Shown here piece by piece: positions 17,796 to 27,377 of a stretch of 64,000 bases of DNA. The stretch spans positions 51,482 through 115,481 of the forward strand of contig JAIDQQ010000007.1 in NCBI GenBank assembly GCA_029062165.1, read 5' to 3'. The stretch comes from Ruminococcus sp. GTDB lineage: Bacteria > Bacillota > Clostridia > Oscillospirales > Ruminococcaceae. Each line of letters opens with the position of its first letter. Positions within the stretch are counted from its first letter, which is position 1. The position numbers were made by a program, and so were the translations under genes. The notes under the pieces are model-generated. The model was not told the origin of the DNA. It made no database searches and was given only the letters and a program-made list of their open reading frames with translations.

Positions 17796-17876
17796 TCAGC
17801 CGAATATCACCACAAATGCAAGCAAAAGCAACTGTTTCAATATAAAGCCTATTCCGGATTCCTCATTATATACCAT
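17796..17876 (-). CDS. Probable 26-residue membrane peptide
   Basis: The frame MVYNEESGIGFILKQLLLLA followed by FVVIFG encodes a short acidic head and one hydrophobic helix. AAAGGAG lies about 8 bases before the ATG, as good as for neighbouring genes, and the next gene begins 22 bases after its stop. It could be a leader peptide, a small membrane regulator or a toxin-like peptide; there is no homology I can name. Confidence 0.5.
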   Translation of the reverse strand: MVYNEESGIGFILKQLLLLAFVVIFG

Positions 17877-17923
17877 AATCAAATCTCCTTTCAGCCGTTT
17901 TTCTTTATTATTCTTACACAAAT

Positions 17924-18508
17924 TTATTTATATTTTCGATTATTGATATGTAAAATCCAGTAATCTTTATAAGCATAGCCGTCATGTGTACCAATCATAA
18001 AATATTCTGATTTGGAAAACCCGAATTTCTGTACTGCTTTTACTCTTTCAACAGCATATACAGGAACTTTTGTTATTATTTCAGTACAATCAAACATTTC
18101 AAAAGCTGGAGGAACTATAACTGACAGAATATCAAAAAGAATATTTTCCTTTTCATAATCACTTTTTACGTCAAGACGCAAAACACCATAACCGTCAAAT
18201 TTGTCATTTGAATTACGGCGAAACAATTCAACCGTACCAACAGCTTTATTTAAAGATTTATCCATTACAGTAAATCTTACAAAATATCTCTCACGATAGG
18301 AAAACAACCAGAACTTAACAGCTTCAAGCATTTTTTCTTCGGTAGAATAATAAAAATTATCACCGTTGCAATTGTCGCTGTTGAAAAACGGCAGTGCATT
18401 CTTATCACTGTATACTTCAAGCAGGTCTGAAACGTCTGTTTCCTCAACAAATCTAAGCAGATAATTTTCGTTTTCAAAAACAGGACACTTTTCATATACA
18501 TCTGACAT
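17924..18508 (-). CDS. GNAT-family N-acetyltransferase
   Basis: A 194-residue acetyltransferase-like protein. The segment NYLLRFVEETDVSDLLEVYS at the N-terminus, AVGTVELFRR in the middle (usual GxxxL strand) and AVQKFGFSKSEYFMIG with a final aromatic strand match the RimJ/RimL type of GNAT fold. The acetyl-CoA loop is not the textbook QxxGxG/A, so activity is uncertain. The ATG at 18508 is preceded by GGAGG at 8 bases; the longer TTG start overlaps that site. It belongs to the insert between ilvD and leuC. Confidence 0.75.
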   Translation of the reverse strand: MSDVYEKCPVFENENYLLRFVEETDVSDLLEVYSDKNALPFFNSDNCNGDNFYYSTEEKMLEAVKFWLFSYRERYFVRFTVMDKSLNKAVGTVELFRRNSNDKFDGYGVLRLDVKSDYEKENILFDILSVIVPPAFEMFDCTEIITKVPVYAVERVKAVQKFGFSKSEYFMIGTHDGYAYKDYWILHINNRKYK

Positions 18509-18534
18509 AAAACACACCTCCAAAATTTATATAT

Positions 18535-19176
18535 CTATTTATTTGAATAATATCCATATTCAATGCATTTCTTAACCATTCTAACAGTTTCATTATATAG
18601 ATACTCACAAAAGTCTTTTGCCTCAAAACGCATAACTTTTTCAATATCCTGAACTGTAACGGTTTCAGCGTCAAAACTAAACATTTCTTCGTGGTCAATA
18701 ATGTATATTCCGCAATCGTTGTTGTTCTCGTCAAACTTCATGCAGAACAGACAACCATACTGATCATCCCAAGTAAATGGCAGATAACCAAATCGTATCA
18801 TCAGTTCATTGTAAGCGCTATAGATTCCGCCCATTTTACGTACTGGTGAGTTTTCAGAAAGATTTCTTTCAAAGTCCCACAAGTGATAATATGATGTATA
18901 ATAGGCTCTCAGAGGGTCGGGCAGACGTATTCCTATTTCTTTTTCAAGTTCTGCAATGTCCTCTTCTGTAACGTCAGACGGTATCATTTTCCATGTTCTC
19001 AGTTTCAGGTCTTTGTATTCGGTGACAAATTCAACTTCACCTGTAAACATTCCGTCAGGGATTTTAATATCTCCGACAATCTGTATTTCACATTTATGAT
19101 GAATTTTGAGAAGCTCATAATATTCCTCAAGGATTTTTTTAATTTCAGTACGATATTCCTCAACAGATTTATTCAT
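18535..19176 (-). CDS. SMI1/KNR4 (SUKH)-like protein
   Basis: A 213-residue protein with a segment typical of the SUKH superfamily: TEEDIAELEKEIGIRLPDPL followed by RAYYTSYYHL (about 75-105). SUKH proteins are frequent immunity proteins of polymorphic toxin systems, and some act in other roles. No toxin gene is adjacent. The ATG at 19176 has AAAGGAG before it; the frame extends upstream without a better site. It ends 26 bases before the GNAT gene. Confidence 0.75.
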   Translation of the reverse strand: MNKSVEEYRTEIKKILEEYYELLKIHHKCEIQIVGDIKIPDGMFTGEVEFVTEYKDLKLRTWKMIPSDVTEEDIAELEKEIGIRLPDPLRAYYTSYYHLWDFERNLSENSPVRKMGGIYSAYNELMIRFGYLPFTWDDQYGCLFCMKFDENNNDCGIYIIDHEEMFSFDAETVTVQDIEKVMRFEAKDFCEYLYNETVRMVKKCIEYGYYSNK

Positions 19177-19215
19177 GTTTTGTCTCCTTTCCGAACACTG
19201 AAAAGCGTTCATTAT

Positions 19216-19635
19216 TTATAATGCAGAGCTGTCAATTCCATCAAAGATAAATTCTGCTGTTTCTTCATCATAATATAAATGGACTTCCAGACCTAAATAA
19301 TCATCTTTATATCCTAAATCAGTGCCGATAAAAGCAGTATTAATTGAAAGATAATCTGTATCATCAAAATCAATTTCACTTATATACCACTCACCAGTAA
19401 GAAAATTTTTCCGTGGGAACATATCTTCATCATCATTACATAAATTTTCATTATTTATATATGTTGTGATTTCATTTTCAACAATTTTCATAATCAATTT
19501 ATAGTGTTCATAAAAAAGATTTTTAAGTTCTTCATTACTAAAAATACATCTTGGTTTAAGTTTATTCTGATATGATACATAATCATTATTTTCATTCGGA
19601 ACATCAAAAAACAGTTGCTTTAATTTAAACGTCAT
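19216..19635 (-). CDS. Uncharacterised acidic protein downstream of ilvD
   Basis: A 139-residue acidic protein with no recognised domain. The middle contains an Asn/Asp-rich stretch (about 60-75), and the end has a strand-like LGYKDDYLGLEVHLYYDEET. It starts 6 bases after the ilvD stop and is followed by the SUKH-like gene after 39 bases. It may be another immunity-type protein; this rests only on context and composition. Its base composition is more A/T-rich than ilvD, which could indicate acquired DNA. Confidence 0.65.
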   Translation of the reverse strand: MTFKLKQLFFDVPNENNDYVSYQNKLKPRCIFSNEELKNLFYEHYKLIMKIVENEITTYINNENLCNDDEDMFPRKNFLTGEWYISEIDFDDTDYLSINTAFIGTDLGYKDDYLGLEVHLYYDEETAEFIFDGIDSSAL

Positions 19636-19641
19636 AAGTAA

Positions 19642-21306
19642 TTATTTCCTGTTTATTATAGCACCCTTATCGGCAGATGATACCATTGAGGCGTAACGTT
19701 TAAGATAGCCTGTAATATTATCCTTTTTCTTGATTGGCATAGTCTTTTTGCGTTCTTCAAGTTCTTCGTCGGAAACTTCAAGATTTATACTGTAGTTCGG
19801 AATATCTATTGAAATAATATCGCCGTCCTTTACGTATGCGATTGTACCACCGTTTACAGCTTCCGGCGAAACGTGTCCGATTGCCGCACCTCGAGTAGCA
19901 CCGCTGAAACGTCCGTCAGTAATTAATGCAACCGTAGAGCCGAGACCTGCTCCCTGTATAGCAGAAGTCGGCGAGAGCATTTCACGCATACCAGGTCCAC
20001 CCGCCGGACCTTCATAACGGATTACTACAACATCACCGGATTTTATTCCGCCCTCATAGATTACCTTTATTGCTTCTTCTTCGCTGTCGAATACACGAGC
20101 AGGTCCGCTATGTACAAGCATTTCCGGAGCGACTGCACTTCTCTTTACAACACATCTGTCCGGTGCGAGATTTCCACGGAGTACCGCAATACCACCTGTT
20201 TCGCTGTATGGGTTTTCAATAGGTCTGATTGTTTCAGGGTCTTTGTTTATACAGCCTGAAATATTCTCCCCGACTGTCTTTCCGGTACAGGTCATGCAGT
20301 CGAGATTTATCAGGTCTTTCTTTGAAAGTTCATTCAGTACCGCATAAACTCCGCCTGCTTCGTTGAGGTCTTCCATATATGTATGTCCAGCCGGTGCAAG
20401 ATGACACAAATTAGGTGTCTTTGCACTTATTTCATTGGCGATATCAAGATTTATGTCTATTCCGCACTCGTTGGCGATTGCCGGTAAATGTAACATACTG
20501 TTTGTGGAACAGCCTAAAGCCATATCAGCAGTAAGGGCGTTAATAAATGCCTTTTCAGTCATGATGTCAAGCGGACGGATATTCTTTCTGTAAAGTTCCA
20601 TAACCTGCATACCTGCCATTTTAGCAAGTTTTATTCTCTCCGAATATACTGCCGGTATTGTTCCGTTACCTTTAAGTCCCATACCTAAAACTTCCGTCAG
20701 ACAGTTCATTGAATTTGCCGTATACATTCCCGAACATGAACCACAAGTAGGACAGGCATTATTTTCGTACTCCTCGACATCTTCAAGTGTCATTTTTCCG
20801 GCTGTATACGCTCCTACTGCCTCGAACATACTTGAAAGACTTGTCTTCTTACCCTTTACGTGTCCGGCAAGCATCGGACCTCCGCTGACAAATATAGTCG
20901 GGACGTTTATTCTTGCGGCTGCCATGAGTAATCCTGGTACGTTCTTATCACAGTTAGGAATCATTACAAGTGCGTCAAAATGATGTGCCAGTGCCATACA
21001 TTCCGTTGAATCGGCGATAAGGTCACGTGTAACAAGTGAGTATTTCATACCAGTATGTCCCATTGCTATACCGTCGCATACCGCTATTGCAGGAAATACT
21101 ACCGGTGTACCACCGTTCATTGCTACACCTAACTTTACAGCTTCAACTATCTTGTCAATGTTCATGTGTCCGGGGACTATCTCGTTATAAGAAGATACGA
21201 TACCTACAAGCGGACGTTTCATTTCTTCCTTAGTCATTCCGAGAGCGTTGAAAAGCGAACGCTGTGATGACTTTTCAACCCCTGAACAGAAAAAATTTTC
21301 ACTCAT
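19642..21306 (-). CDS. ilvD: Dihydroxy-acid dehydratase
   Basis: A 554-residue Fe-S dehydratase that makes the 2-oxo acids of isoleucine and valine. The cluster cysteines are visible in [10 protein letters not shown] and in [20 protein letters not shown], and the C-terminus has [20 protein letters not shown]. The length is normal for IlvD. It overlaps the upstream small zinc-protein gene by the four bases ATGA. It is needed by the ilvBNC genes upstream and by the leu genes downstream. Confidence 0.98.
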   Translation of the reverse strand: MSENFFCSGVEKSSQRSLFNALGMTKEEMKRPLVGIVSSYNEIVPGHMNIDKIVEAVKLGVAMNGGTPVVFPAIAVCDGIAMGHTGMKYSLVTRDLIADSTECMALAHHFDALVMIPNCDKNVPGLLMAAARINVPTIFVSGGPMLAGHVKGKKTSLSSMFEAVGAYTAGKMTLEDVEEYENNACPTCGSCSGMYTANSMNCLTEVLGMGLKGNGTIPAVYSERIKLAKMAGMQVMELYRKNIRPLDIMTEKAFINALTADMALGCSTNSMLHLPAIANECGIDINLDIANEISAKTPNLCHLAPAGHTYMEDLNEAGGVYAVLNELSKKDLINLDCMTCTGKTVGENISGCINKDPETIRPIENPYSETGGIAVLRGNLAPDRCVVKRSAVAPEMLVHSGPARVFDSEEEAIKVIYEGGIKSGDVVVIRYEGPAGGPGMREMLSPTSAIQGAGLGSTVALITDGRFSGATRGAAIGHVSPEAVNGGTIAYVKDGDIISIDIPNYSINLEVSDEELEERKKTMPIKKKDNITGYLKRYASMVSSADKGAIINRK

Positions 21307-21578
21307 AATTTTTTTACCTCACTTAAAAATTTATTTACATGTTTGTCATGTACTTTTGCGCAATCTTCACATCGCCCTAATTCGTCTAAACTCAATTTGC
21401 AAAGTGTTTTTGATAATTCTTTTTGTATCACATGATTACAAAATTCCTCATTCTCTATCACAGGACTATAACCTTTATGTCCGCATATAGCACAAGTATT
21501 TATGTATTTTTTGGCTGAACGATTCCATTTTTCTATATACAGTGAATAACCACGTTTTGTATGTTTACTATGTGACAT
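21303..21578 (-). CDS. Small CxxC zinc-binding protein, uncharacterised
   Basis: A 91-residue protein with Cys pairs in CAICGHKG (about residue 29) and CEDC (about residue 70), and several Lys/His residues. The two CxxC pairs could bind one zinc. Its ATG follows GGGGTGAAAG, and its end overlaps the ilvD start. I cannot name the family. The Lys-rich N-terminus ([18 protein letters not shown]) suggests nucleic-acid contact, which is only an inference. Confidence 0.65.
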   Translation of the reverse strand: MSHSKHTKRGYSLYIEKWNRSAKKYINTCAICGHKGYSPVIENEEFCNHVIQKELSKTLCKLSLDELGRCEDCAKVHDKHVNKFLSEVKKL

Positions 21579-21640
21579 CTTTCACCCCACATAAATAATT
21601 AAATTCTGATTTATTATAAAAACAGGCGACAAAACTTTTT

Positions 21641-21925
21641 TCAAGCATTTTTTTGAAATTCTGACATTTCCATACTAACAAATCTTGAAATCATTTCCCT
21701 GTAAAGTGCTTCAACCATATCAGAATCTGCACCGTATTCTTCAGCTTTTTCCCTTACTTTTGAAATTACTTTTTCAACACGTCCGGTATCTTTAACGCCG
21801 TTCTCGTCTTTTTTAAACTGTGATGCCTGAACAACATACGTTCCTCTTTCGGCAATCAGTCTGATAATTTCATTGTCAATCCTGTCAATGTTTTCCCTTA
21901 CTTCTTCCAGACTGTTACATATCAT
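21641..21925 (-). CDS. Chorismate mutase (AroQ type)
   Basis: A 94-residue all-helical chorismate mutase that converts chorismate to prephenate for Phe and Tyr. The segment VRENIDRIDNEIIRLIAERG carries the expected helix-1 arginine and glutamates, and DTGRVEKVISKVREKAEEYG continues the pattern. Its place between ilvC and ilvD is unusual because it belongs to aromatic, not branched-chain, synthesis. It is transcribed after a terminator-like hairpin behind ilvC. Confidence 0.85.
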   Translation of the reverse strand: MICNSLEEVRENIDRIDNEIIRLIAERGTYVVQASQFKKDENGVKDTGRVEKVISKVREKAEEYGADSDMVEALYREMISRFVSMEMSEFQKNA

Positions 21926-21965
21926 AAAATATCACCTGAAATCTGTTATATATTTTAAAAAAACA

Positions 21966-21994
21966 GGCGACGGCACTTGTTATGAACCGTCACC
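21966..21994 (-). terminator. Terminator after ilvC
   Basis: On the minus strand GGTGACGG pairs with CCGTCGCC (one G-U pair) and is followed by TGTTTTTTT. This would end, at least in part, the ilvB-ilvN-ilvC transcript before the chorismate mutase gene. Confidence 0.8.
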
Positions 21995-22034
21995 CGCATA
22001 AAGTTCCGGATTGCAATATCAGCAATGCCAGTTA

Positions 22035-23075
<1,041 letters not shown>

Positions 23076-23129
23076 CTACTCCTTTTTATTAAAATATATA
23101 TTATAGCCATTCGGCGTATAATCAGTTGA

Positions 23130-23627
23130 TTATGCTTTAAGACAGTTTTCGCCTCTTTCGACAGCTACTATACCAGTACGGCACATTTCCATAATGCCGT
23201 ATGGTCTTACGAGTTCTATAAAAGCGTCAATTTTTGTTACTTCGCCGGTCAGTTCTATTGTGAGTGACGACGGTGAATAATCGACTATCTTTGAACGGAA
23301 TATTTCTACTGCCGTCATGATGTCCTGACGGTTTTCAGGACTGTTCTTTACCTTTATAAGAAGAAGTTCACGTGTGACTGTTTCTTGACTGTCGAGAACT
23401 TCAACGGCTTTTACGTCGTGAATCTTATCGAGTTGTTTTATGATTCTGTCCTTAACATCGGCGTCACCATGAAATGCTATCGTTATTCTTGAAAATTCAG
23501 CCGATTCAGTTTCGCCTACCGTGAGACTGTCTATATTGAAACCACGTCTTGTAAACATTCCGGAAACTCTCGAAAGTACTCCGGCAATGTTTGAAACGAT
23601 TGCTCCTATTACGTACTGTTTAGCCAT
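23130..23627 (-). CDS. ilvN: Acetolactate synthase small (regulatory) subunit
   Basis: A 165-residue regulatory subunit with an N-terminal ACT domain (GAIVSNIAGVLSRVSGMFTR, RRGFNIDSLTVGETE) and the usual C-terminal ACT-like half. It binds valine for feedback control and activates the IlvB subunit. The length and order after ilvB are typical. It is called ilvH or ilvN in different genomes. Confidence 0.96.
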   Translation of the reverse strand: MAKQYVIGAIVSNIAGVLSRVSGMFTRRGFNIDSLTVGETESAEFSRITIAFHGDADVKDRIIKQLDKIHDVKAVEVLDSQETVTRELLLIKVKNSPENRQDIMTAVEIFRSKIVDYSPSSLTIELTGEVTKIDAFIELVRPYGIMEMCRTGIVAVERGENCLKA

Positions 23628-23638
23628 TGGAAATCACC

Positions 23639-25315
23639 TCACTTTATTTCTGTAATAATATCGTCGATAGAGCCACCAGGGGGCAACATAGGAAGTACAA
23701 ACTCATCGCAATCAACAGCACAGTCAATTATGTATGTTCCGTCATATGCGAATGAATCCTGTACAGCCTTGCGGAGTTCGTCCTTAGTGAAAACTCTTGT
23801 ACCCTTTGCACCGAAAGCATCTGCTAATTTTACGAAATCGGTTTTTCTTTCGTCGAGGGTTGTATTTGAATAGTGCTTGTTAAAGAAGAGCGTCTGCCAC
23901 TGACGTACCATACCTAAAACGCCGTTATTCATGATTACTATTGTCAATGGAGTTCCCTGTGTAACGGAAGTTGCAAGTTCATTGAGATTCATTCCGAAAC
24001 TGCCGTCGCCGGTGAAGAGAATACTTCTTTTTCCTGTACCCTCATATGCTCCGATAGCTGCACCCATTCCGAAGCCCATTGTACCTAATCCGCCACTCGT
24101 AAGGAATGTACGAGGCTTTTTAAGAGGGTATCTCTGAGCCGTCCACATCTGGTGTTGTCCTACGTCTGTTACAATGTTACAGTCGTTTTCGTATTCGCTT
24201 ACTATATCGACTATTGCAAACGGGTCAAGTTCTCTGCCGGATTTTGCACTTTCTATACGACGTTCTTCGTCTTCTCTTAACTCCTGAATACGTGCTGACC
24301 ATGTATCATGTTTCTTTTCCTCTACCATTGCCGTCAGACGTGCAACAGCGTCCTTTATATCGCCCTGTATCGAAAGATTAGCCGGTATATTTTTATCAAG
24401 TTCGGCATTGTCGATATCTATATGTATTATGCGGAAATTCTTTGCAAAACGTTTCTTGTCACCGGTGGCACGGTCTGAAAATCTCGCCCCAAGTGCTATT
24501 ACAAGGTCTGATTCGTCTTCCGCTACTGAAGAAGCATAATGTCCGTGCATACCCTGCATACCTAAAAATCTCGGATTGTCTGCCGGTACTGCTGAAAGTC
24601 CCATAAGTGAACATCCCATAGGTGAATCAATTTTATCTGCAAGGGCTATAATTTCTTCGGACGCTTTACCGGAAATTATTCCGCCACCAAAATATATGTA
24701 AGGTCTTTCGCTGGCATTAATGAGTTCAACGGCTTTTTTCAAATCATCTTCTGGTGCGAATTTCAGCGGATACGGTATAACCGGTTGTTTTTCCGGTGTA
24801 AATTCGCATAATGAAGCCTGTACATCTTTCGGAATGTCAACCAGTACAGGTCCAGGGCGTCCGGATTTAGCTATTTTAAAAGCCATACGGATTGTGTCTG
24901 CAAGTTCGTTTACGTTCTTTACAATGAAGTTATGTTTTGTAACAGGCATTGTAACACCTACAATATCTACTTCCTGAAAAGTATCACGTCCGAGAAGACT
25001 GCACGGTACGTTACCGGTAATTGCAACCATAGGTACAGAATCGAGATAGGCTGTGGCGATACCTGTTACAAGATTGGTTGCACCAGGTCCGGAAGTTGCT
25101 ATTACAACTCCTACTTTGCCGGTGGCACGTGCATAACCGTCAGCGGAATGTGATGCCCCCTGTTCGTGTGCCGTAAGTACGTGCTTTATGCGGTCACTAC
25201 AGAGATAGAGTTCGTCGAAAAGGTTTATAACCTGTCCGCCAGGATAACCGAAAACAGTATCACAACCCTGTTCGATTAAGGTCTCAACAACAATTTTTGC
25301 TCCTGATATTTTCAT
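23639..25315 (-). CDS. ilvB: Acetolactate synthase large (catalytic) subunit
   Basis: A 558-residue ThDP enzyme that makes acetolactate and acetohydroxybutyrate. The catalytic Glu is in LTAHEQGASHSADGYARATG near residue 50, and the ThDP motif is GDGSFGMNLNELATSV followed by MNN. The length is normal. It is the first structural gene of the branched-chain run and carries the leader peptide, palindrome and hairpin described upstream. AGAAAGGA precedes the ATG. Confidence 0.98.
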   Translation of the reverse strand: MKISGAKIVVETLIEQGCDTVFGYPGGQVINLFDELYLCSDRIKHVLTAHEQGASHSADGYARATGKVGVVIATSGPGATNLVTGIATAYLDSVPMVAITGNVPCSLLGRDTFQEVDIVGVTMPVTKHNFIVKNVNELADTIRMAFKIAKSGRPGPVLVDIPKDVQASLCEFTPEKQPVIPYPLKFAPEDDLKKAVELINASERPYIYFGGGIISGKASEEIIALADKIDSPMGCSLMGLSAVPADNPRFLGMQGMHGHYASSVAEDESDLVIALGARFSDRATGDKKRFAKNFRIIHIDIDNAELDKNIPANLSIQGDIKDAVARLTAMVEEKKHDTWSARIQELREDEERRIESAKSGRELDPFAIVDIVSEYENDCNIVTDVGQHQMWTAQRYPLKKPRTFLTSGGLGTMGFGMGAAIGAYEGTGKRSILFTGDGSFGMNLNELATSVTQGTPLTIVIMNNGVLGMVRQWQTLFFNKHYSNTTLDERKTDFVKLADAFGAKGTRVFTKDELRKAVQDSFAYDGTYIIDCAVDCDEFVLPMLPPGGSIDDIITEIK

Positions 25316-25361
25316 ATAAAAAATTCCTTTCTGAAAAATTTTTCCAATCAGATATATAACA

Positions 25362-25385
25362 AGCCTCCGACTTCTGCCGGAGGCT
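25362..25385 (-). terminator. Attenuator-type hairpin between the leader peptide and ilvB
   Basis: On the minus strand AGCCTCCG pairs with CGGAGGCT and is followed by TGTTATATAT. The stem is strong, but the U-run is poor. It lies 16 bases beyond the leader stop codon and 47 bases before ilvB, where a terminator would control entry into the operon. Confidence 0.65.
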
Positions 25386-25400
25386 CAAAAACCAAGTTTC

Positions 25401-25529
25401 TTATACACTGAATGTACATTCAGTAAAGCAGTTACTCAGTTGTGAACGGGCAGAATGAATCAGACACAAATCACTAAGGACTGTGCCGGTAATAATGACT
25501 ATACCCGAAAATATAAAATTTATTTTCAT
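25401..25529 (-). CDS. Branched-chain-residue-rich leader peptide of ilvB (42 residues)
   Basis: The frame starts at ATG 25529, 9 bases after a GGAGG site and 28 bases after the predicted transcription start. Residues 10-24 read IVIITGTVLSDLCLI, where 9 of 15 are Ile, Leu or Val. The stop codon lies in the stem region of an 18-base palindrome that precedes the terminator-like hairpin. This is the layout expected for ribosome-stalling attenuation: scarcity of charged Ile/Leu/Val tRNA would stall the ribosome and change RNA folding. The alternative is a small membrane peptide, since residues 1-24 are also hydrophobic. No T-box sequence is visible in this leader. Confidence 0.65.
   Translation of the reverse strand: MKINFIFSGIVIITGTVLSDLCLIHSARSQLSNCFTECTFSV
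25407..25424. repeat. 18-base perfect palindrome overlapping the leader peptide end
   Basis: ACTGAATGTACATTCAGT is fully self-complementary. It overlaps codons near the leader stop, so a translating ribosome would cover it. It could be the alternative (anti-terminator or pause) structure, or a dyad for a DNA-binding regulator. Confidence 0.6.
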
Positions 25530-25563
25530 ACCGTTCAACCTCCTGAATACTTCTTTAATTTAT

Positions 25564-25592
25564 ATAATAGCACTTTATCTTTGTAAAATCAA
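25564..25592 (-). promoter_or_regulatory. Promoter of the ilvB operon
   Basis: On the minus strand TTGATT and TATTAT are separated by 17 bases. The start would be near 25557, giving a 28-base leader before the peptide gene. Confidence 0.65.
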
Positions 25593-25723
25593 TAAAAACT
25601 TGAAATTTTGTAAAAAATAAATAATTTTTTTTATATGAAACACTCCCGATTATACACTTTGCAGATAAAAACACTAACATATTATTGAAATTGTTATCCT
25701 GAAGAAAAATCCGGCTGTTATTA

Positions 25724-25752
25724 TTGACATCTTCCGTTATATGATATATAAT
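25724..25752 (+). promoter_or_regulatory. Promoter of the zinc-ribbon membrane protein gene
   Basis: Perfect TTGACA and TATAAT separated by 17 bases; the start would lie about 38 bases before the ATG at 25797. Confidence 0.8.
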
Positions 25753-25796
25753 ATAAATTAACATTTACATGAATCTGTAAAGAAAGGAAAATGATT

Positions 25797-27335
25797 ATGT
25801 ATTGTCGCTTCTGCGGAAATCAACTTGATGATGATGCTATTTTCTGTGCGGTATGCGGTAAAAAAATAAAGCGTATTCCGGAAAATATAACAAATCCCAT
25901 ACCGGAAAATCCTGCTCCGGTATCGCCGGAAAATATGCTTTATACTCCGGAAAACAACTCACAACCGGAATTTTCACCTGAAAAACCTGTCGAAAATATC
26001 ACTGAAGAAAATTCCGAAGAAAAAGAACTTGAAAATTTTTTCGGAAGTACTGAACCTATTCAGCATATAAGTCCTGAACCTGTTATCGCTGAACCCGAAG
26101 AAATTAAGAAAATGAAAGAATTAATGGCTGTCCATACCCGTGAACCTCTGCCGGATTTGGTTCTGCGTAAAAAGAACGAAGCCAGAAAAGAAACTCCGCC
26201 GGAAGAAAATTATACTGAATCTCCGAAGCCTTATAACAGACCGTCCGGAGACCCTTACAATGATAATTCCGCTACACAGTATATACCCTATGAAGACATC
26301 AAGGAAAATTATAATAATAATCCGGATAATTACGAAGATGACTACAATCAGGATTACGACGACGAAGACGACGACGACTATGAAGAATATCCACCCGATT
26401 ATGAAGAACGTCCGCCTTATTATGACCCTCCGGAATACGAAAATATACCGCCGTATAATCCGCAACCTGTTCCGGAATACAAACCTGTAAGAATAGACGG
26501 TTTCAGGCTTTTCGGAGCAGGCATTGTAACTTTTATTACTGTAATCCTTGTTGTCATACTCAGTATGCTTTTCTGTATAAAACTCGGTTTTTCGGGAGCG
26601 TCTGTTGAAAAAGGTATAAAAAGTCTCGATATGGAAAAAGTTCTTGACGCTGAATACAATGGTACTTATGATGTCAATGAATATCTCTATAACGAATCAG
26701 ATTTCTATAATATAACTTTCGGTATGGCTGGTGAAAATGATTTCAGAAATTTTGTCCTCGGTCTCGATATACCGGAATTTACAGGCGAAAAAGTCCGTAT
26801 ATATGCCGATTACTTTCTTAACGGCGGTCCGCAACCTACACTCACCAGTGAGGACATTGCAGAATATATGTTCAATAAATCGGGTTATAATAACCTCAAC
26901 AGATACGATTTTTCAAATATGATATATAATATCACGGACGGTCAGGCGGATAATCTTCTTTCTGTGGATTCGTGGAAAGTCCGCACCGGTTTCGATTTAC
27001 GTCTTGTAAGCTATATCTTCTCACCGGTCACACTCGGAATACTTCTCGCACTGATATGTGTATTCATGATATGGATTGCGGTTATCGTGGACAGGCAAGG
27101 ACGTTATCTTACAGAATTCTATAAAAATATTTTCAAGACAGGCGGAGTTATTCTGCTGATAGTCGGGGCGGTATGCTTCATAGCTCCGCCGGTGGTGTAC
27201 AGTCAGACAAATCACGTACTTTTCTATACTATTTCAAAACTTATGACAAATTTCAATGTATTTCTGTTCACAACAGGTATCTTTGAATTTATTGTAGGAA
27301 TCATTCTCGGCTTCATACGGAAGTTAATAAAATGA
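25797..27335 (+). CDS. Zinc-ribbon membrane protein with long disordered acidic linker
   Basis: A 512-residue protein. The N-terminal zinc ribbon MYCRFCGNQLDDDAIFCAVC carries two CxxC pairs. A long Pro/Glu/Asn/Tyr/Asp-rich low-complexity region follows (about 30-225), with many Asp and Tyr residues near its end. Then come a membrane helix (about 235-262), an external domain and three further helices near residues 400-510. I start at the second ATG because GGAAA sits 8-9 bases upstream; the ATG two codons earlier is too close. Similar zinc-ribbon membrane proteins are common in clostridia and have no assigned role. Confidence 0.7.
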   Translation: MYCRFCGNQLDDDAIFCAVCGKKIKRIPENITNPIPENPAPVSPENMLYTPENNSQPEFSPEKPVENITEENSEEKELENFFGSTEPIQHISPEPVIAEPEEIKKMKELMAVHTREPLPDLVLRKKNEARKETPPEENYTESPKPYNRPSGDPYNDNSATQYIPYEDIKENYNNNPDNYEDDYNQDYDDEDDDDYEEYPPDYEERPPYYDPPEYENIPPYNPQPVPEYKPVRIDGFRLFGAGIVTFITVILVVILSMLFCIKLGFSGASVEKGIKSLDMEKVLDAEYNGTYDVNEYLYNESDFYNITFGMAGENDFRNFVLGLDIPEFTGEKVRIYADYFLNGGPQPTLTSEDIAEYMFNKSGYNNLNRYDFSNMIYNITDGQADNLLSVDSWKVRTGFDLRLVSYIFSPVTLGILLALICVFMIWIAVIVDRQGRYLTEFYKNIFKTGGVILLIVGAVCFIAPPVVYSQTNHVLFYTISKLMTNFNVFLFTTGIFEFIVGIILGFIRKLIK

Positions 27336-27345
27336 CAGAATTTAC

Positions 27346-27371
27346 AGGGACGGCTGAAAAAAACCGTCCCT
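27346..27371 (+). terminator. Terminator after the zinc-ribbon gene
   Basis: AGGGACGG pairs with CCGTCCCT around an A-rich loop, followed by TTGATTTTATTTG. It lies between two convergent genes; the minus-strand tail is weaker. Confidence 0.75.
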
Positions 27372-27377
27372 TTGATT

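Noticed and set aside
25316..25560. T-box riboswitch before ilvB
   Set aside because: I looked for the T-box core (AGGGTGG-ACCGCG type) and found none; the region is better explained as a leader peptide and hairpin.
26121..26465. Antisense frame opposite the acidic linker of the zinc-ribbon protein
   Set aside because: The Ile/Val-rich product simply mirrors Asp/Glu/Asn/Tyr codons on the other strand; no ribosome binding site.
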